Assembly (NCBI RefSeq): GCF_002150785.1
Contig: NZ_MTAZ01000019.1
Location: 62,001-126,000, forward strand
Reading direction: 5' to 3'
DNA length: 64,000 bases
Source: Arenibacter amylolyticus
GTDB taxonomy: Bacteria > Bacteroidota > Bacteroidia > Flavobacteriales > Flavobacteriaceae
Position numbers and translations under genes: made by a program. Shown one piece after another: positions 1 through 7,829 of the stretch (its first letter is position 1; each line of letters begins with the position of its first letter). The notes beneath the pieces were generated by a model, which was given only the letters and a program-made list of their open reading frames with translations, made no database searches and was not told where the DNA came from.

Positions 1-1
1 G

Positions 2-130
2 GCTTATAGTAGGATCTATATAGGGGTCCATTTCCCATTAGATATCCTTACGGGAGCGCTAGTGGGTTCTGGTATGGCCAGTATTTTCTATCAGCTGTTT
101 ATAAGGGTAAGGGACCGCTATAATATTTAA
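2..130 (+). CDS. PAP2-family phosphatase, C-terminal end (partial)
   Basis: Only the last 42 codons are inside the window; the gene starts upstream of base 1. The visible peptide begins AYSRIYIGVHFPLD and continues into a glycine-rich hydrophobic helix. The S-R-x5-H-x3-D pattern is the third signature (C3) of the PAP2 / type 2 phosphatidic acid phosphatase superfamily: the His is the acid/nucleophile-assisting residue and the Asp its partner. These are membrane enzymes that dephosphorylate lipid phosphates such as undecaprenyl diphosphate, phosphatidic acid or phosphatidylglycerophosphate; which one cannot be told from the tail. The gene runs into a strong hairpin shared with the opposite operon, whose products also act on lipid-linked substrates, so a functional link is possible but not shown. 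Confidence 0.8.
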   Translation, partial: AYSRIYIGVHFPLDILTGALVGSGMASIFYQLFIRVRDRYNI

Positions 131-170
131 ACAGGGCTCGCAAGTTTTCTTAATTGCGAGCCCTGTTTAA
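127..170. terminator. Bidirectional rho-independent terminator
   Basis: A perfect 17-bp inverted repeat (arms 127-143 and 154-170, 10-nt T-rich loop) lies between the PAP2 stop and the end of the opposing membrane-protein gene. The arms have a GC-rich core (CAGGGCTCGC) flanked by TTAA on both sides, so it can act in both directions. It overlaps the PAP2 stop codon. Confidence 0.8.
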
Positions 171-217
171 GGGGTATAAGCTGTGTGTTAATTGCAGCAG
201 TTATCTTAAAGGAGAGA

Positions 218-907
218 CTAGGTATCGATCTCCGTTTCCTTCTTTTGAAATATCCACGCGTTTAGAGGGCCAAGGAAGATAGCAAAGAATACTAGGCCAA
301 AGGCAAATTCATATACTTCCCAAGTGCGGTCTGCGGAGTTTAGGGCAACAAAGGCAGTAGCAACTAAAAAAGCTATGGTATGATGCCATTTTACAATGGG
401 AACCGCAAAACTATCCGCTAAATTCTTAAACCACTTTTGCTTTCTGTAAAGTATAGGGGATACTATAAGGTAGAGGAACATTACCACAAACAACAGTTGG
501 CTAAAAATGAGTTTGTTGATTTTCTTTTCGCCTACCACCAAGTTGTGTAGGTTGGTTTCCCCCTGGGCGTTATTCTTTAAGAAGAACTCACTGGACTCTA
601 CTTCAAAAATTCGTTGGCCCCAAGAGATTTCTTCTCCAGCTCCAAAGAAAAAGAGAATTACAAAGAGGATAGTGCCTACCTTCCACAGCGATTTTTTAAA
701 TTTCCAGAGAGTAATCAGGTGATACAGGGACAAAACTGATATCCCTAAAAGCATAATGGCGGTGGCCCATTCCACCGGTCCGTCTTCTTGTGCAAAGCGG
801 GTATTAAAGTATTCTTCATCCGTTAGGCCTATTGCCAGCCCTGAAAGAAGGGTAAGAAGTAATACTGCATAGGCTACTTTTTCAAATTTTGACAACTGCT
901 TCATCAT
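218..907 (-). CDS. Six-helix membrane protein with GEEISWGQR motif, function unknown
   Basis: A 229-residue protein with about six predicted transmembrane helices (near residues 11-28, 46-68, 75-93, 135-153, 173-190 and 199-220). The most striking feature is GAGEEISWGQRIF at 89-101, in a position where charged residues would lie at the end of a helix, followed by TNLHNL at 119-124 and a Glu pair in TWEVYEF near 196. I recognise this motif set from uncharacterised bacterial membrane proteins but know no function. Conserved Glu and His at membrane borders could form a metal or catalytic site (inference). Its start overlaps the stop of the ArnT-like gene (ATGA type), so it is the last gene of the lipid/glycan operon and probably works in the same pathway. 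Confidence 0.8.
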   Translation of the reverse strand: MMKQLSKFEKVAYAVLLLTLLSGLAIGLTDEEYFNTRFAQEDGPVEWATAIMLLGISVLSLYHLITLWKFKKSLWKVGTILFVILFFFGAGEEISWGQRIFEVESSEFFLKNNAQGETNLHNLVVGEKKINKLIFSQLLFVVMFLYLIVSPILYRKQKWFKNLADSFAVPIVKWHHTIAFLVATAFVALNSADRTWEVYEFAFGLVFFAIFLGPLNAWIFQKKETEIDT

Positions 908-2556
908 TGTTTTTTAACTATATAGAAATTGTTTACCAATCTGTTTTTATGGTTCCTGCTACCTGGAGATGCATTTGTATTTAAATCGTACATTTCTTGG
1001 TGGGTAACCGTATATCCGGCACCAAAGATACGTTTAAATTCAGATTCATTTACCTGCGCAACAACTACGCCAAATACCTTTTCTTTGGGAATCGGTTGTT
1101 CTGTTGTCATTTTTAAATCGGGCAAACTACTACCGTAGTCCCAGATCATTTCGGGGGATATTTCCCCAAAACTATAAATGGGCATTCCCTTTTCTAACAT
1201 GCGGTTCTTTAATTGGGATATGGAATGATAGTCCGTATTTTTTTCCATGGCAGCAGCTAATGGCATGGCCAACAGTTTTATGGTGGCAATAAGTCCTATA
1301 GACAATAGAAAGCAGGAGAACCACTGCTGTTTTTTAAGATATATCAAAACAAAAAGGCCAATTGCCACAAGCGCTAGGGAAGAGGCGATATAATAGCCCC
1401 AAAGTCCCGCTAAGTTATTCCCTAAGGCAATGTATGCTACTACAGGGAACGCGAGGCCTATGAGGCCCACGATTCCAAAATGCAGGTAAAGTGGTAGCCG
1501 TTCTTTGCTGCCTAAGTCTTTATTTTTGTTCCTAAACAAATAGGAAAGGTAGATTCCAATATTTAGGGCCAAGGGAATTAAAACTGGAACGAGGTAGCGC
1601 GACTTCTTTTCGGGAACGATGGATAATAGGAGCACGGAAAAAATGGTCCAGAAAAATGTAAGCTGATAAACCTTTTTGTTTTCAGCCCGTTTTATGAGGT
1701 AGGGGTAACATAGACTTACTAGCGCAGGAATGGTCCACAGTCCGCTTTGTACAAAAAAGCTCCAATAGTAATAGAAGGGTCTTACGTTATAACTAGACCA
1801 ATTGGCGGTTTCTTTTTTGGTGATGGCTAGGAAGGCTTCTGGATCGGCTAGGCGCACATAGATAAACCACCACAATCCCAAGACTAGAGCAATAAGTGTA
1901 GTGATAAGTACTGGGTACATCTTTTTGTCGCGTCCAAAACCTTTAAATCCTTGGACCCTCCCATAGGCCAATAAAAATGGCAATAATAATGCGTAAAAAG
2001 AAATAGGTCCCTTACTCATTATAGAGAGTCCAATAAATACGCCTGCTAAGGCAGCATTTTTCCATGCGTAGGAAGGTTGGGAAAATAATTGAAAAAGGAA
2101 ATAAATTCCTACCATCATAAACCCATGGGTGTAAATGTCCCAGGGGGCTTCTAAAGTTATTCCAATGATGTAAAAGGAGGTGAGTAGCACTAAAGCGCTA
2201 AGCAGGGCATACAAGGTATTGTCCATTAGCTTAAGGGCCAGCTTATATGTGGAAAAACCTAAAAGAATGGCCATGAGCATGGCCGGGAAGCGAAGCACAG
2301 CCACATTATCCAATCCAAAAAGCCATCCGAAAATAGCGGTGAACCAAGTGGGCAAGGGCGGTTTTTCGTACCGGGGAAGTTCATTCATGGTAGTTAAAAG
2401 CCAATTGCCGTCCAGAACCATTTCCCTAGCCGTTATAAAATTCCTAGCTTCCATAATGGTTACGGGCATTACCCCTAAATGAAAAAGAAAGATGGCCGCT
2501 CCGGATACAAGAAGGACCAAAATGGGGTTATTTTTTATCCACTTCATGTTTTTCAT
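904..2556 (-). CDS. ArnT-like glycosyltransferase (GT83/PMT superfamily)
   Basis: 550 residues with a multi-pass membrane N-terminal two thirds and a soluble tail. The first loop carries MEARNFITAREM and then YEKPPLPTWF (residues 35-75), the pattern of ArnT / protein mannosyltransferase-type GT-C enzymes that take a sugar from a polyprenyl phosphate donor and attach it to lipid A or a protein at the periplasmic face. Overlaps the LAB_N gene upstream by 29 bases (20 if the second Met, residue 4, is used) and the next membrane gene by 4, so it is clearly operonic. With a GT2 polyprenyl-phosphate glycosyltransferase in the same operon, the expected job is periplasmic sugar addition to lipid A or another lipid. 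The acceptor and the sugar are not known; the symbol arnT is withheld because no L-Ara4N synthesis genes are visible. Confidence 0.85.
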   Translation of the reverse strand: MKNMKWIKNNPILVLLVSGAAIFLFHLGVMPVTIMEARNFITAREMVLDGNWLLTTMNELPRYEKPPLPTWFTAIFGWLFGLDNVAVLRFPAMLMAILLGFSTYKLALKLMDNTLYALLSALVLLTSFYIIGITLEAPWDIYTHGFMMVGIYFLFQLFSQPSYAWKNAALAGVFIGLSIMSKGPISFYALLLPFLLAYGRVQGFKGFGRDKKMYPVLITTLIALVLGLWWFIYVRLADPEAFLAITKKETANWSSYNVRPFYYYWSFFVQSGLWTIPALVSLCYPYLIKRAENKKVYQLTFFWTIFSVLLLSIVPEKKSRYLVPVLIPLALNIGIYLSYLFRNKNKDLGSKERLPLYLHFGIVGLIGLAFPVVAYIALGNNLAGLWGYYIASSLALVAIGLFVLIYLKKQQWFSCFLLSIGLIATIKLLAMPLAAAMEKNTDYHSISQLKNRMLEKGMPIYSFGEISPEMIWDYGSSLPDLKMTTEQPIPKEKVFGVVVAQVNESEFKRIFGAGYTVTHQEMYDLNTNASPGSRNHKNRLVNNFYIVKKQ

Positions 2557-3166
2557 TTTTTAGGATAATCAAATTTCTTACATAAACCACCAATCCTAGA
2601 CTGTGACCCACAAAGAGAACGGGGTCCTTCCTAAATATTGCATAGGTGAGGATTAAAGAGGCTCCTATTAAACTGAGTAACCAAAATCCGAAGGGAAGAC
2701 TGGAAACCTTCTTTTTTTCCGAATACAACCATTGGTATACAAATCTAAAGGTGAATATTAGTTGTGCTATAGATCCCAAAAGGAGTAACCACAAGGGGAT
2801 TTTTTCGTTGTTAAAAAAACTGTCTAAGTCATAGGTACTATTGTTATAGCCATAGACCGTAATAATTATCGGAAAAATGTATAGAAAGATCCGGAGGAAC
2901 TTTGGCAGTTTACGCCAATCGCCCTGCATTTGCATATTTCGGATATAGACGAAATAGGTAATGGCCTGTCCCAACATGATGGCAAAATCTTCGCGTAGCC
3001 ATCCGTAAACGAACAGTAAAAACGAGGCCAAAAGACTTAGTTGCCAAAATAGCCTGGGGGTAAGTACCTTTTTGTTTTTTTCTGAGATGATCCATTGGAC
3101 CAGCATTCTACTGGAAAAAAGAATCTGGGCTAGAAAGCCAATTGCGTATACAATCCAGTCTGCCAT
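2528..3166 (-). CDS. Tandem LAB_N (lipid-A-disaccharide synthase N-terminal-like) membrane protein
   Basis: 212 residues formed by two copies of the LAB_N membrane domain, at about residues 4-80 and 125-204. The copies share RMLVQWIISEK / RFVYQWLYSEK, FWQLSLLAS / FWLLSLIGAS and YFVYIRN / LVVYVRN. Single LAB_N domains are known fused to LpxB or as small stand-alone proteins beside DPM-like GT2 and ArnT-like genes, where a role in lipid A or lipid-carrier modification is suspected. No catalytic motif is obvious. The start codon directly follows the GT2 stop codon without a gap, and the end overlaps the ArnT-like gene, which indicates translational coupling. The duplication gives a protein of about eight helices with inverted or parallel repeat symmetry, which would suit a transporter or scaffold (inference). 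Confidence 0.85.
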   Translation of the reverse strand: MADWIVYAIGFLAQILFSSRMLVQWIISEKNKKVLTPRLFWQLSLLASFLLFVYGWLREDFAIMLGQAITYFVYIRNMQMQGDWRKLPKFLRIFLYIFPIIITVYGYNNSTYDLDSFFNNEKIPLWLLLLGSIAQLIFTFRFVYQWLYSEKKKVSSLPFGFWLLSLIGASLILTYAIFRKDPVLFVGHSLGLVVYVRNLIILKNEKHEVDKK

Positions 3167-3880
3167 TTAGCCTTTTTTCTCTATCTGGTAGTTAATGTAT
3201 TTTTTCTTCATCCATAAATAGGCAAAGCAATCCATCAAGGGACCAAAAAGTCGGTTCCACAATCCAAATTTAGCCGTCCCGGCCATCCTTGGAAAATGAC
3301 GAATGGGAATTTGTATGATAGCGCCTTGTTGTAGAAGGATCATGGCAGGTAGAAAACGGTGTAGGCCGTTAAACATGGGTATTCTCTTGGCATAATCCGT
3401 TTTTATCACCTTTAAGGGGCAACCGGTATCGTCCATTCCGTCTTTAGTAAAGGCACGCCTAATACCATTTGCAATGAGGGAGGAGGCATTTTTCACCAAG
3501 GAATCCTTTCTGTTTTCCCTAACTCCAGTGACCAGGTCGTAAGGGCCTATATGCTGTAAAAGCAAGTTGAAATCTTCCGGGGAAGTTTGTAAGTCCGAAT
3601 CAATATATCCTAGTAAGGGAGTGTCTACATAATCGAAGCCAGCCTTTATGGCCGCACTTAATCCGCGGTTCTCTGCAAATTTTATATAATTAAAATCGCT
3701 GTTGCGTTGACAGATAGCTTCAATAACTTCCTGACTTCCGTCTTTGGACCCATCGTTAACGAAAAGTATCTTGGCCTTTTTTGTGCAGATGGTTAGGTAT
3801 TCGGAAAGTTCTTTTTCAACCCGTTCCAGATTGTCTTCTTCGTTGTATACTGGTACGATTATCGTGAATTCATAAGTCAT
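3167..3880 (-). CDS. GT2 family glycosyltransferase (dolichyl/polyprenyl-phosphate sugar transferase-like)
   Basis: About 237 residues from the chosen start. The N-terminal FTIIVPVYNEEDN is the GT-A nucleotide-binding strand, FVNDGSKDGS supplies the first Asp cluster and GYIDSDLQTSPED the DxD-like metal site, all typical of DPM1/ArnC-like enzymes that load a sugar onto a polyprenyl phosphate in the cytoplasm. There is no obvious C-terminal pair of membrane helices. An in-frame ATG exists 30 bases upstream (3910), but a -7 box at 3921-3928 would put the transcript start close to or at that codon, so the inner ATG, which begins the conserved fold directly (MTYEFTIIVP), is preferred. First gene of the four-gene operon that continues with LAB_N, ArnT-like and the GEEISWGQR protein. 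Confidence 0.85.
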   Translation of the reverse strand: MTYEFTIIVPVYNEEDNLERVEKELSEYLTICTKKAKILFVNDGSKDGSQEVIEAICQRNSDFNYIKFAENRGLSAAIKAGFDYVDTPLLGYIDSDLQTSPEDFNLLLQHIGPYDLVTGVRENRKDSLVKNASSLIANGIRRAFTKDGMDDTGCPLKVIKTDYAKRIPMFNGLHRFLPAMILLQQGAIIQIPIRHFPRMAGTAKFGLWNRLFGPLMDCFAYLWMKKKYINYQIEKKG

Positions 3881-3920
3881 TAGTACTGGGCTATGTTCAA
3901 CTGGGTCCATAATATGGGGT

Positions 3921-3928
3921 CAAAGATA
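3921..3928 (-). promoter_or_regulatory. Probable -7 promoter box of the glycolipid operon
   Basis: The minus strand reads TATCTTTG, an exact match to the Bacteroidota -7 consensus TAnnTTTG. It lies about 40 bases before the preferred GT2 start and in the intergenic gap between meaB and this operon. I found no clear TTG -33 box at the right spacing. Confidence 0.45.
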
Positions 3929-3989
3929 ATAACTTTGGAAAGCTATATACTATGAATCACTTTCCTTCTTTTATTTAAATTCTGAGGAA

Positions 3990-5042
3990 CTATTTTTCCT
4001 TGAAGAGGACCATTAGTCTTTCTGCTGCTGCGAAGGGCGATAATTTTCCTTGGACTACCTCTTGGGTCATATCTTCTAAGTGAGCCCTTATCTTTTTATC
4101 CTGATAAAATTCCTGTTTTAGTAGGTCGTCAATAGTCTGTAATAGCCAGTATTTGTTCTGTTCTTTTCTATTTTCCTGGAAGGTTCCCTTGCGCTTATTA
4201 TCCGCTACATAGATTTTGATCTGCTCCCAAATTTCTGAAATTCCTGTGTGTTCCGTAGCAGAACAGCTAAGGACTTTGGTGATCCATCCATTTTTTTTTG
4301 GAGGATAGAGGTGTAAGGCCCTGGAAAATTCCACTTTAGCCTGTTTTGCTTGCTTTAGGTTTTCTCCATCTGCCTTATTGATTACAATTAGGTCGGCCAT
4401 TTCCATAATCCCGCGTTTTATACCTTGTAACTCGTCTCCGGCACCAGCAAGTTTTAGCAATAAAAAGAAGTCCACCATGCCGTGCACAGCCGTTTCACTT
4501 TGTCCTACCCCTACGGTTTCTACTAAAATTATATCGTACCCTGCTGCTTCGCACAATACTATGCTTTCCCTTGTCTTACGGGTTACTCCGCCCAATGAGC
4601 TTCCGGCAGGGGAGGGGCGTATAAAAGCATTGGGATCCCTGACCAATTCTTGCATACGGGTTTTATCCCCCAGAATACTACCCTTACTTATGGTGCTAGT
4701 AGGGTCTATCGCTAGTACGGCAACCTTTTTTCCCAATTTAGTAAGGGTGCTCCCAAAGGCTTCTATAAAAGTGCTTTTTCCCACCCCAGGAACTCCAGTG
4801 ATGCCAATACGGACGCTTTGGCCGCTAAGGGGCAAACAATGGTCGATAATCTCTTGGGCTTGGGAACGGTGGTTCTCATTGCTGCTCTCTATCAAGGTTA
4901 TGGCCCTGGATAAGGCCGCGATATCCCCATCAGCGATGCCAGAAATCAATGCTGAGGTAGAAGGATTTCTTTTTCTAAAAGATTTAATTTTAGAAATATT
5001 ACTTTTTTTAAAATGTTCGTCGGTATTCAATTTAATGTTCAA
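3990..5042 (-). CDS. meaB: Methylmalonyl-CoA mutase-associated GTPase MeaB
   Basis: 350-residue G3E-type P-loop GTPase that protects and reloads adenosylcobalamin-dependent methylmalonyl-CoA mutase. Visible motifs are the P-loop GITGVPGVGKST at 80-91, DPTSTISKGSILGDKTRM (switch/base II region), VETVGVGQSE as the Walker B area, and NKADG for guanine recognition. Length and order match MeaB/ArgK proteins. The mutase subunits are not in this window. The start overlaps the end of the DUF2911 gene by 11 bases, so the two are co-transcribed. A PduO-type cobalamin adenosyltransferase about 14 kb away would supply the cofactor. The long open frame on the opposite strand is only a shadow of this gene. 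Confidence 0.93.
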   Translation of the reverse strand: MNIKLNTDEHFKKSNISKIKSFRKRNPSTSALISGIADGDIAALSRAITLIESSNENHRSQAQEIIDHCLPLSGQSVRIGITGVPGVGKSTFIEAFGSTLTKLGKKVAVLAIDPTSTISKGSILGDKTRMQELVRDPNAFIRPSPAGSSLGGVTRKTRESIVLCEAAGYDIILVETVGVGQSETAVHGMVDFFLLLKLAGAGDELQGIKRGIMEMADLIVINKADGENLKQAKQAKVEFSRALHLYPPKKNGWITKVLSCSATEHTGISEIWEQIKIYVADNKRKGTFQENRKEQNKYWLLQTIDDLLKQEFYQDKKIRAHLEDMTQEVVQGKLSPFAAAERLMVLFKEK

Positions 5043-5592
5043 TTGGTACGCTTACTTTAGTTTTGTCCCATGAAAGGCTTAGATATACTTTGTCTCCCTC
5101 ATCAAAATGGATGGTAAAACTTTCTTCCGGCTTGGGAAGTTCCTTTACGGGGACCGTAACCTCCACAACATCCCAATCTGAATCCCTAGTGGTTTCCTTG
5201 CCTCCACTTAGGATGGTTACTCCCCAATCTGGCACCTCACTATTAAAAATGATTTCCCAGCTATTCTTATTTGGACGCGTCCATAAGGAATAGGTCCCTG
5301 CAGCCAATGGCATCCCGTCAACCTTTATTTTCGTTCCGGTGGTAAAGGTGGTGGGTTCATTAGCGCCGGTTCTCCAAACCACGCCATAGGGAACCAACTC
5401 CCCAAATATGTTGCGATCTTTTTTGAAAGGACTGCTGTAATTTACGATAAGATCCATGCCGTTTTTATTATAGGTGGCTGTTCTCTCTGGACTATGCTTT
5501 TTGGTCTGTTCCCTTAAGTACGATTTTCCGCCTAGGAAAAACGCAAGCACAAGTACAGCGATTACCAATAAAATCCATTTTAGAAATTTCAT
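5032..5592 (-). CDS. DUF2911 domain protein, membrane-anchored
   Basis: 186 residues. An N-terminal hydrophobic anchor (about 4-21) is followed by a periplasmic beta-rich domain with the DUF2911 landmarks: NKNGMDLIVNYSSPFKKDR, IFGELVPYGVVWRTGANEPT, and PLAAGTYSLWTRP. DUF2911 proteins are frequent in Bacteroidota and have no established biochemical role. The gene begins about 30 bases after the galM stop and overlaps meaB, so it leads a two-gene unit. A link to methylmalonyl-CoA metabolism is only positional. Confidence 0.88.
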   Translation of the reverse strand: MKFLKWILLVIAVLVLAFFLGGKSYLREQTKKHSPERTATYNKNGMDLIVNYSSPFKKDRNIFGELVPYGVVWRTGANEPTTFTTGTKIKVDGMPLAAGTYSLWTRPNKNSWEIIFNSEVPDWGVTILSGGKETTRDSDWDVVEVTVPVKELPKPEESFTIHFDEGDKVYLSLSWDKTKVSVPIEH

Positions 5593-5621
5593 GATAGTTG
5601 GTTTATAGGTTATAGGTGTAC

Positions 5622-6530
5622 CTAATTTACAAAACCAAATCTATATTCCGTTTCATTGTGGTAAGTTTCTCCCGGATTTAAAATGCTGTTGGGGAACTTT
5701 GGCTGATTGGGGGCATCGGGGTAATTCTGGGTTTCAAAGCAAATAGCTGCAAATTCGGGCGGGGTATATACCACCATGGAGGGTTGATTGGTAAGTACTT
5801 CCATGGATAGGCCCGATACCTTGGAGGATAAACGGGTGTTGAATGATGAATTTTGGTCTAGTACAAAAGGGGTGTCAAAGCGAGTCCCACCAATTTGTCG
5901 TTCTTCCAAAAAATCAAAGTCGGTCCCCGCTACGTTTAGCACCTCCCCAGTGGGCATTAGCTGTTTATCTAGTTCTATATATTGTGAACAGGGCATTTGT
6001 AAGTTATAATGGTTCATCTGAACCTGTCCGTCTAAATTAAAATAGGAGTGATTGGTTAGGTTTACTGGGGTTGCCTTATCTGTGGTTGCTTTATGGATAA
6101 TATGCAGGGAACTACCTATTAGTTTATAGGTGAGGGTAACAGTAAGCTTCCCTGGATACCCCTCTTCCATATCCTCGCTAATATAGCGTAGGCTTACCGA
6201 CGGGTTTTCTCCCTCTTCTACAGAATCTATGATCCAAGTTTTTTTGCCAAAGCCCTCTTTTCCGCCATGGAGGTGTACCCCATCGATATTGTATAGGGGA
6301 TAGTTGGTTCCATCAATTTGAAAGCTGCTATTTGAGATTCTTCCCGCGTAGCGACCTATACATGCCCCTAGGGATTTATTGTCCGTTAGATAACGCGCCG
6401 GTTCCTCAAAACCAACCACAACATTGAGGTCTTTTCCATCTTTATCTTTTAGGATTAACTTTTGAATGATAGCCCCGTAATCCAATACGCTAAGGCTAAT
6501 AAAACTGTTTTTTATCGTAACTTGATTCAA
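5622..6530 (-). CDS. galM: Aldose 1-epimerase (galactose mutarotase)
   Basis: 302 residues, cytoplasmic (no signal peptide), interconverting alpha and beta anomers of aldohexoses. The fold landmarks are LGACIGRYAGRI at 54-65, VHLHGG with substrate His near 86-88, the catalytic acid His161 in NLTNHSYFN, and the catalytic base Glu266 in CFETQNYPDAPNQP, aligned to His176 and Glu307 of human GALM. It is somewhat shorter than secreted Bacteroidota mutarotases because the N-terminal lipoprotein signal is absent. It is divergent from the sigma-factor gene across a 147-bp gap. No sugar operon partners are adjacent; the DUF2911 gene follows on the same strand. Confidence 0.92.
   Translation of the reverse strand: MNQVTIKNSFISLSVLDYGAIIQKLILKDKDGKDLNVVVGFEEPARYLTDNKSLGACIGRYAGRISNSSFQIDGTNYPLYNIDGVHLHGGKEGFGKKTWIIDSVEEGENPSVSLRYISEDMEEGYPGKLTVTLTYKLIGSSLHIIHKATTDKATPVNLTNHSYFNLDGQVQMNHYNLQMPCSQYIELDKQLMPTGEVLNVAGTDFDFLEERQIGGTRFDTPFVLDQNSSFNTRLSSKVSGLSMEVLTNQPSMVVYTPPEFAAICFETQNYPDAPNQPKFPNSILNPGETYHNETEYRFGFVN
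5636..5643 (-). promoter_or_regulatory. Possible -7 box for DUF2911-meaB inside the galM 3' end
   Basis: The minus strand reads TAGATTTG, an exact TAnnTTTG match about 45 bases before the DUF2911 start, lying within the last codons of galM. No matched TTG -33 box was found. The gap is short enough that read-through from galM is an equally good explanation. Confidence 0.25.
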
Positions 6531-6677
6531 GGTGTATCTTTTTTAAACCATAAAAGTACTCTTTTTTGCAACACATGAATTATTCCATCGTCCTTAAAGC
6601 AAGGACAAACAGTTTAGGAATCCCAAGTTGCTTAAAAATATAACCGATAACCATAACCAAGTAATGAAACCGGGCTA

Positions 6678-7220
6678 ATGTTTCAGATTGATCTTGTAGA
6701 AAAATGTAAGCGCAACGATCGTAGGGCGCAATTAAAACTTTACCGGCAATATTGCCAAGGAATGTACCGTGTTGCCATGCGATATTTGAAAAATGCGGAC
6801 GATGCCGAGGACGTTCTACAGGAAGCCTTCATTAAGGCTTTTCAAAAAATTGACCAATATAAAGGGGAGGTAAGCTTTGGCGCCTGGTTGAAAAAGATAG
6901 TGATTAATAAATGCATCGATTTTCTAAAGGCCAAGGAACTAAAGGTGGTAGAATTAAAGGAGGGGTATATGCAGGTGGCGGTGAATGATGATTGGACGGT
7001 GAGCGATGATGTAACTTATCAAGAAGTACTCCTTGCGATGGATAACTTAACGGAAAAATATAGAAGTGTAATTCAATTGTTTTTGTTGGAAGGTTACGAT
7101 CATCAAGAAATTTCAGAAATATTGAACATAAGTTCCACTGCGTGCAGAACTAGGTTATTAAGGGGGAAGGGACAATTAAAGCTGTTATTAAAATCAAATA
7201 AATATGTCACAGGATCTTAG
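6678..7220 (+). CDS. ECF-type RNA polymerase sigma factor
   Basis: 180 residues with sigma-70 region 2 (about 20-90, including YLKNADDAEDVLQEAFIKAF, the core-binding and -10-recognition helix) and region 4 (about 125-172, HQEISEILNISSTACRTRLLRGK, a helix-turn-helix). No region 1.1 or 3, hence an ECF sigma factor. Its stop overlaps the start of the following membrane protein by 17 bases, the usual arrangement of sigma and anti-sigma genes. Autoregulation and control by the downstream membrane protein are inferred from position. No TAnnTTTG box was found in the 147-bp upstream gap, which is consistent with transcription by an alternative sigma factor, possibly itself. Confidence 0.92.
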   Translation: MFQIDLVEKCKRNDRRAQLKLYRQYCQGMYRVAMRYLKNADDAEDVLQEAFIKAFQKIDQYKGEVSFGAWLKKIVINKCIDFLKAKELKVVELKEGYMQVAVNDDWTVSDDVTYQEVLLAMDNLTEKYRSVIQLFLLEGYDHQEISEILNISSTACRTRLLRGKGQLKLLLKSNKYVTGS

Positions 7221-7800
7221 AGAAATGTTTAGGGATAAAGGTCGGGGAGGCGAGTTTTACATGAGGCCGGGCCATGAAAAACGTTTTATAGAACGCTTGG
7301 ATAAAGAGTTGCCCAATCCGCAACGAGCGGCTTTTCCCTGGGTGAAACTGGCGGCGGTTATGATGCTCCTGATAAGTCTGGGGGCGTATATATTGCTGAA
7401 TATGCAACAGAATGATAGCATTAATTCCACCGTAGTAGATAGTAAGAAGGTAGTGCCGCAAGAGGCCGGGATTTCTTTGGGAGACCTATCCCCAGACTTG
7501 AAGAAAGTTGAGAATTATTATATGGCCCATATTAGTTTGGAATTATCCCGCTTGGAAATATCGGAACGCAATGAAGTTTTAATCGATAGCTATATGGAAC
7601 GTTTGGAAGAGTTAAATAGTGCCTATAATAGCCTAACCAAGGAATTGAATGAGGTGGGGCCCAATGACCAGACCATTACGGCCCTAATTAAAAATTTACA
7701 GCTGCGGTTGCAATTGTTGCACAAGCTCCAAGATAAATTAAAGGAGTTGAAGACTCAAAACAAAGGATCCAACGCTGCTAATGCCCAACTAAGTACCTAA
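7204..7800 (+). CDS. Single-pass membrane protein, putative anti-sigma factor
   Basis: 198 residues: a 44-residue cytoplasmic N-terminus, one transmembrane helix at about 45-67 (PWVKLAAVMMLLISLGAYILL) and a 130-residue periplasmic part that is largely helical and heptad-like near the end (LRLQLLHKLQDKLKELK). No classical zinc anti-sigma HxxxCxxC motif is present. The overlap with the sigma gene and the topology support an anti-sigma role; sequence alone does not prove it. The periplasmic region would sense an envelope signal (inference). Annotated elsewhere such proteins are usually called hypothetical. Confidence 0.75.
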   Translation: MSQDLREMFRDKGRGGEFYMRPGHEKRFIERLDKELPNPQRAAFPWVKLAAVMMLLISLGAYILLNMQQNDSINSTVVDSKKVVPQEAGISLGDLSPDLKKVENYYMAHISLELSRLEISERNEVLIDSYMERLEELNSAYNSLTKELNEVGPNDQTITALIKNLQLRLQLLHKLQDKLKELKTQNKGSNAANAQLST

Positions 7801-7829
7801 GAGAAAGTAAACGCTAAAAATAAATTGAG

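Noticed and set aside
4378-5073. A 231-codon plus-strand open frame
   Set aside because: It lies fully antisense to meaB and the end of DUF2911, has no domain pattern and is explained by codon bias of the opposite strand.
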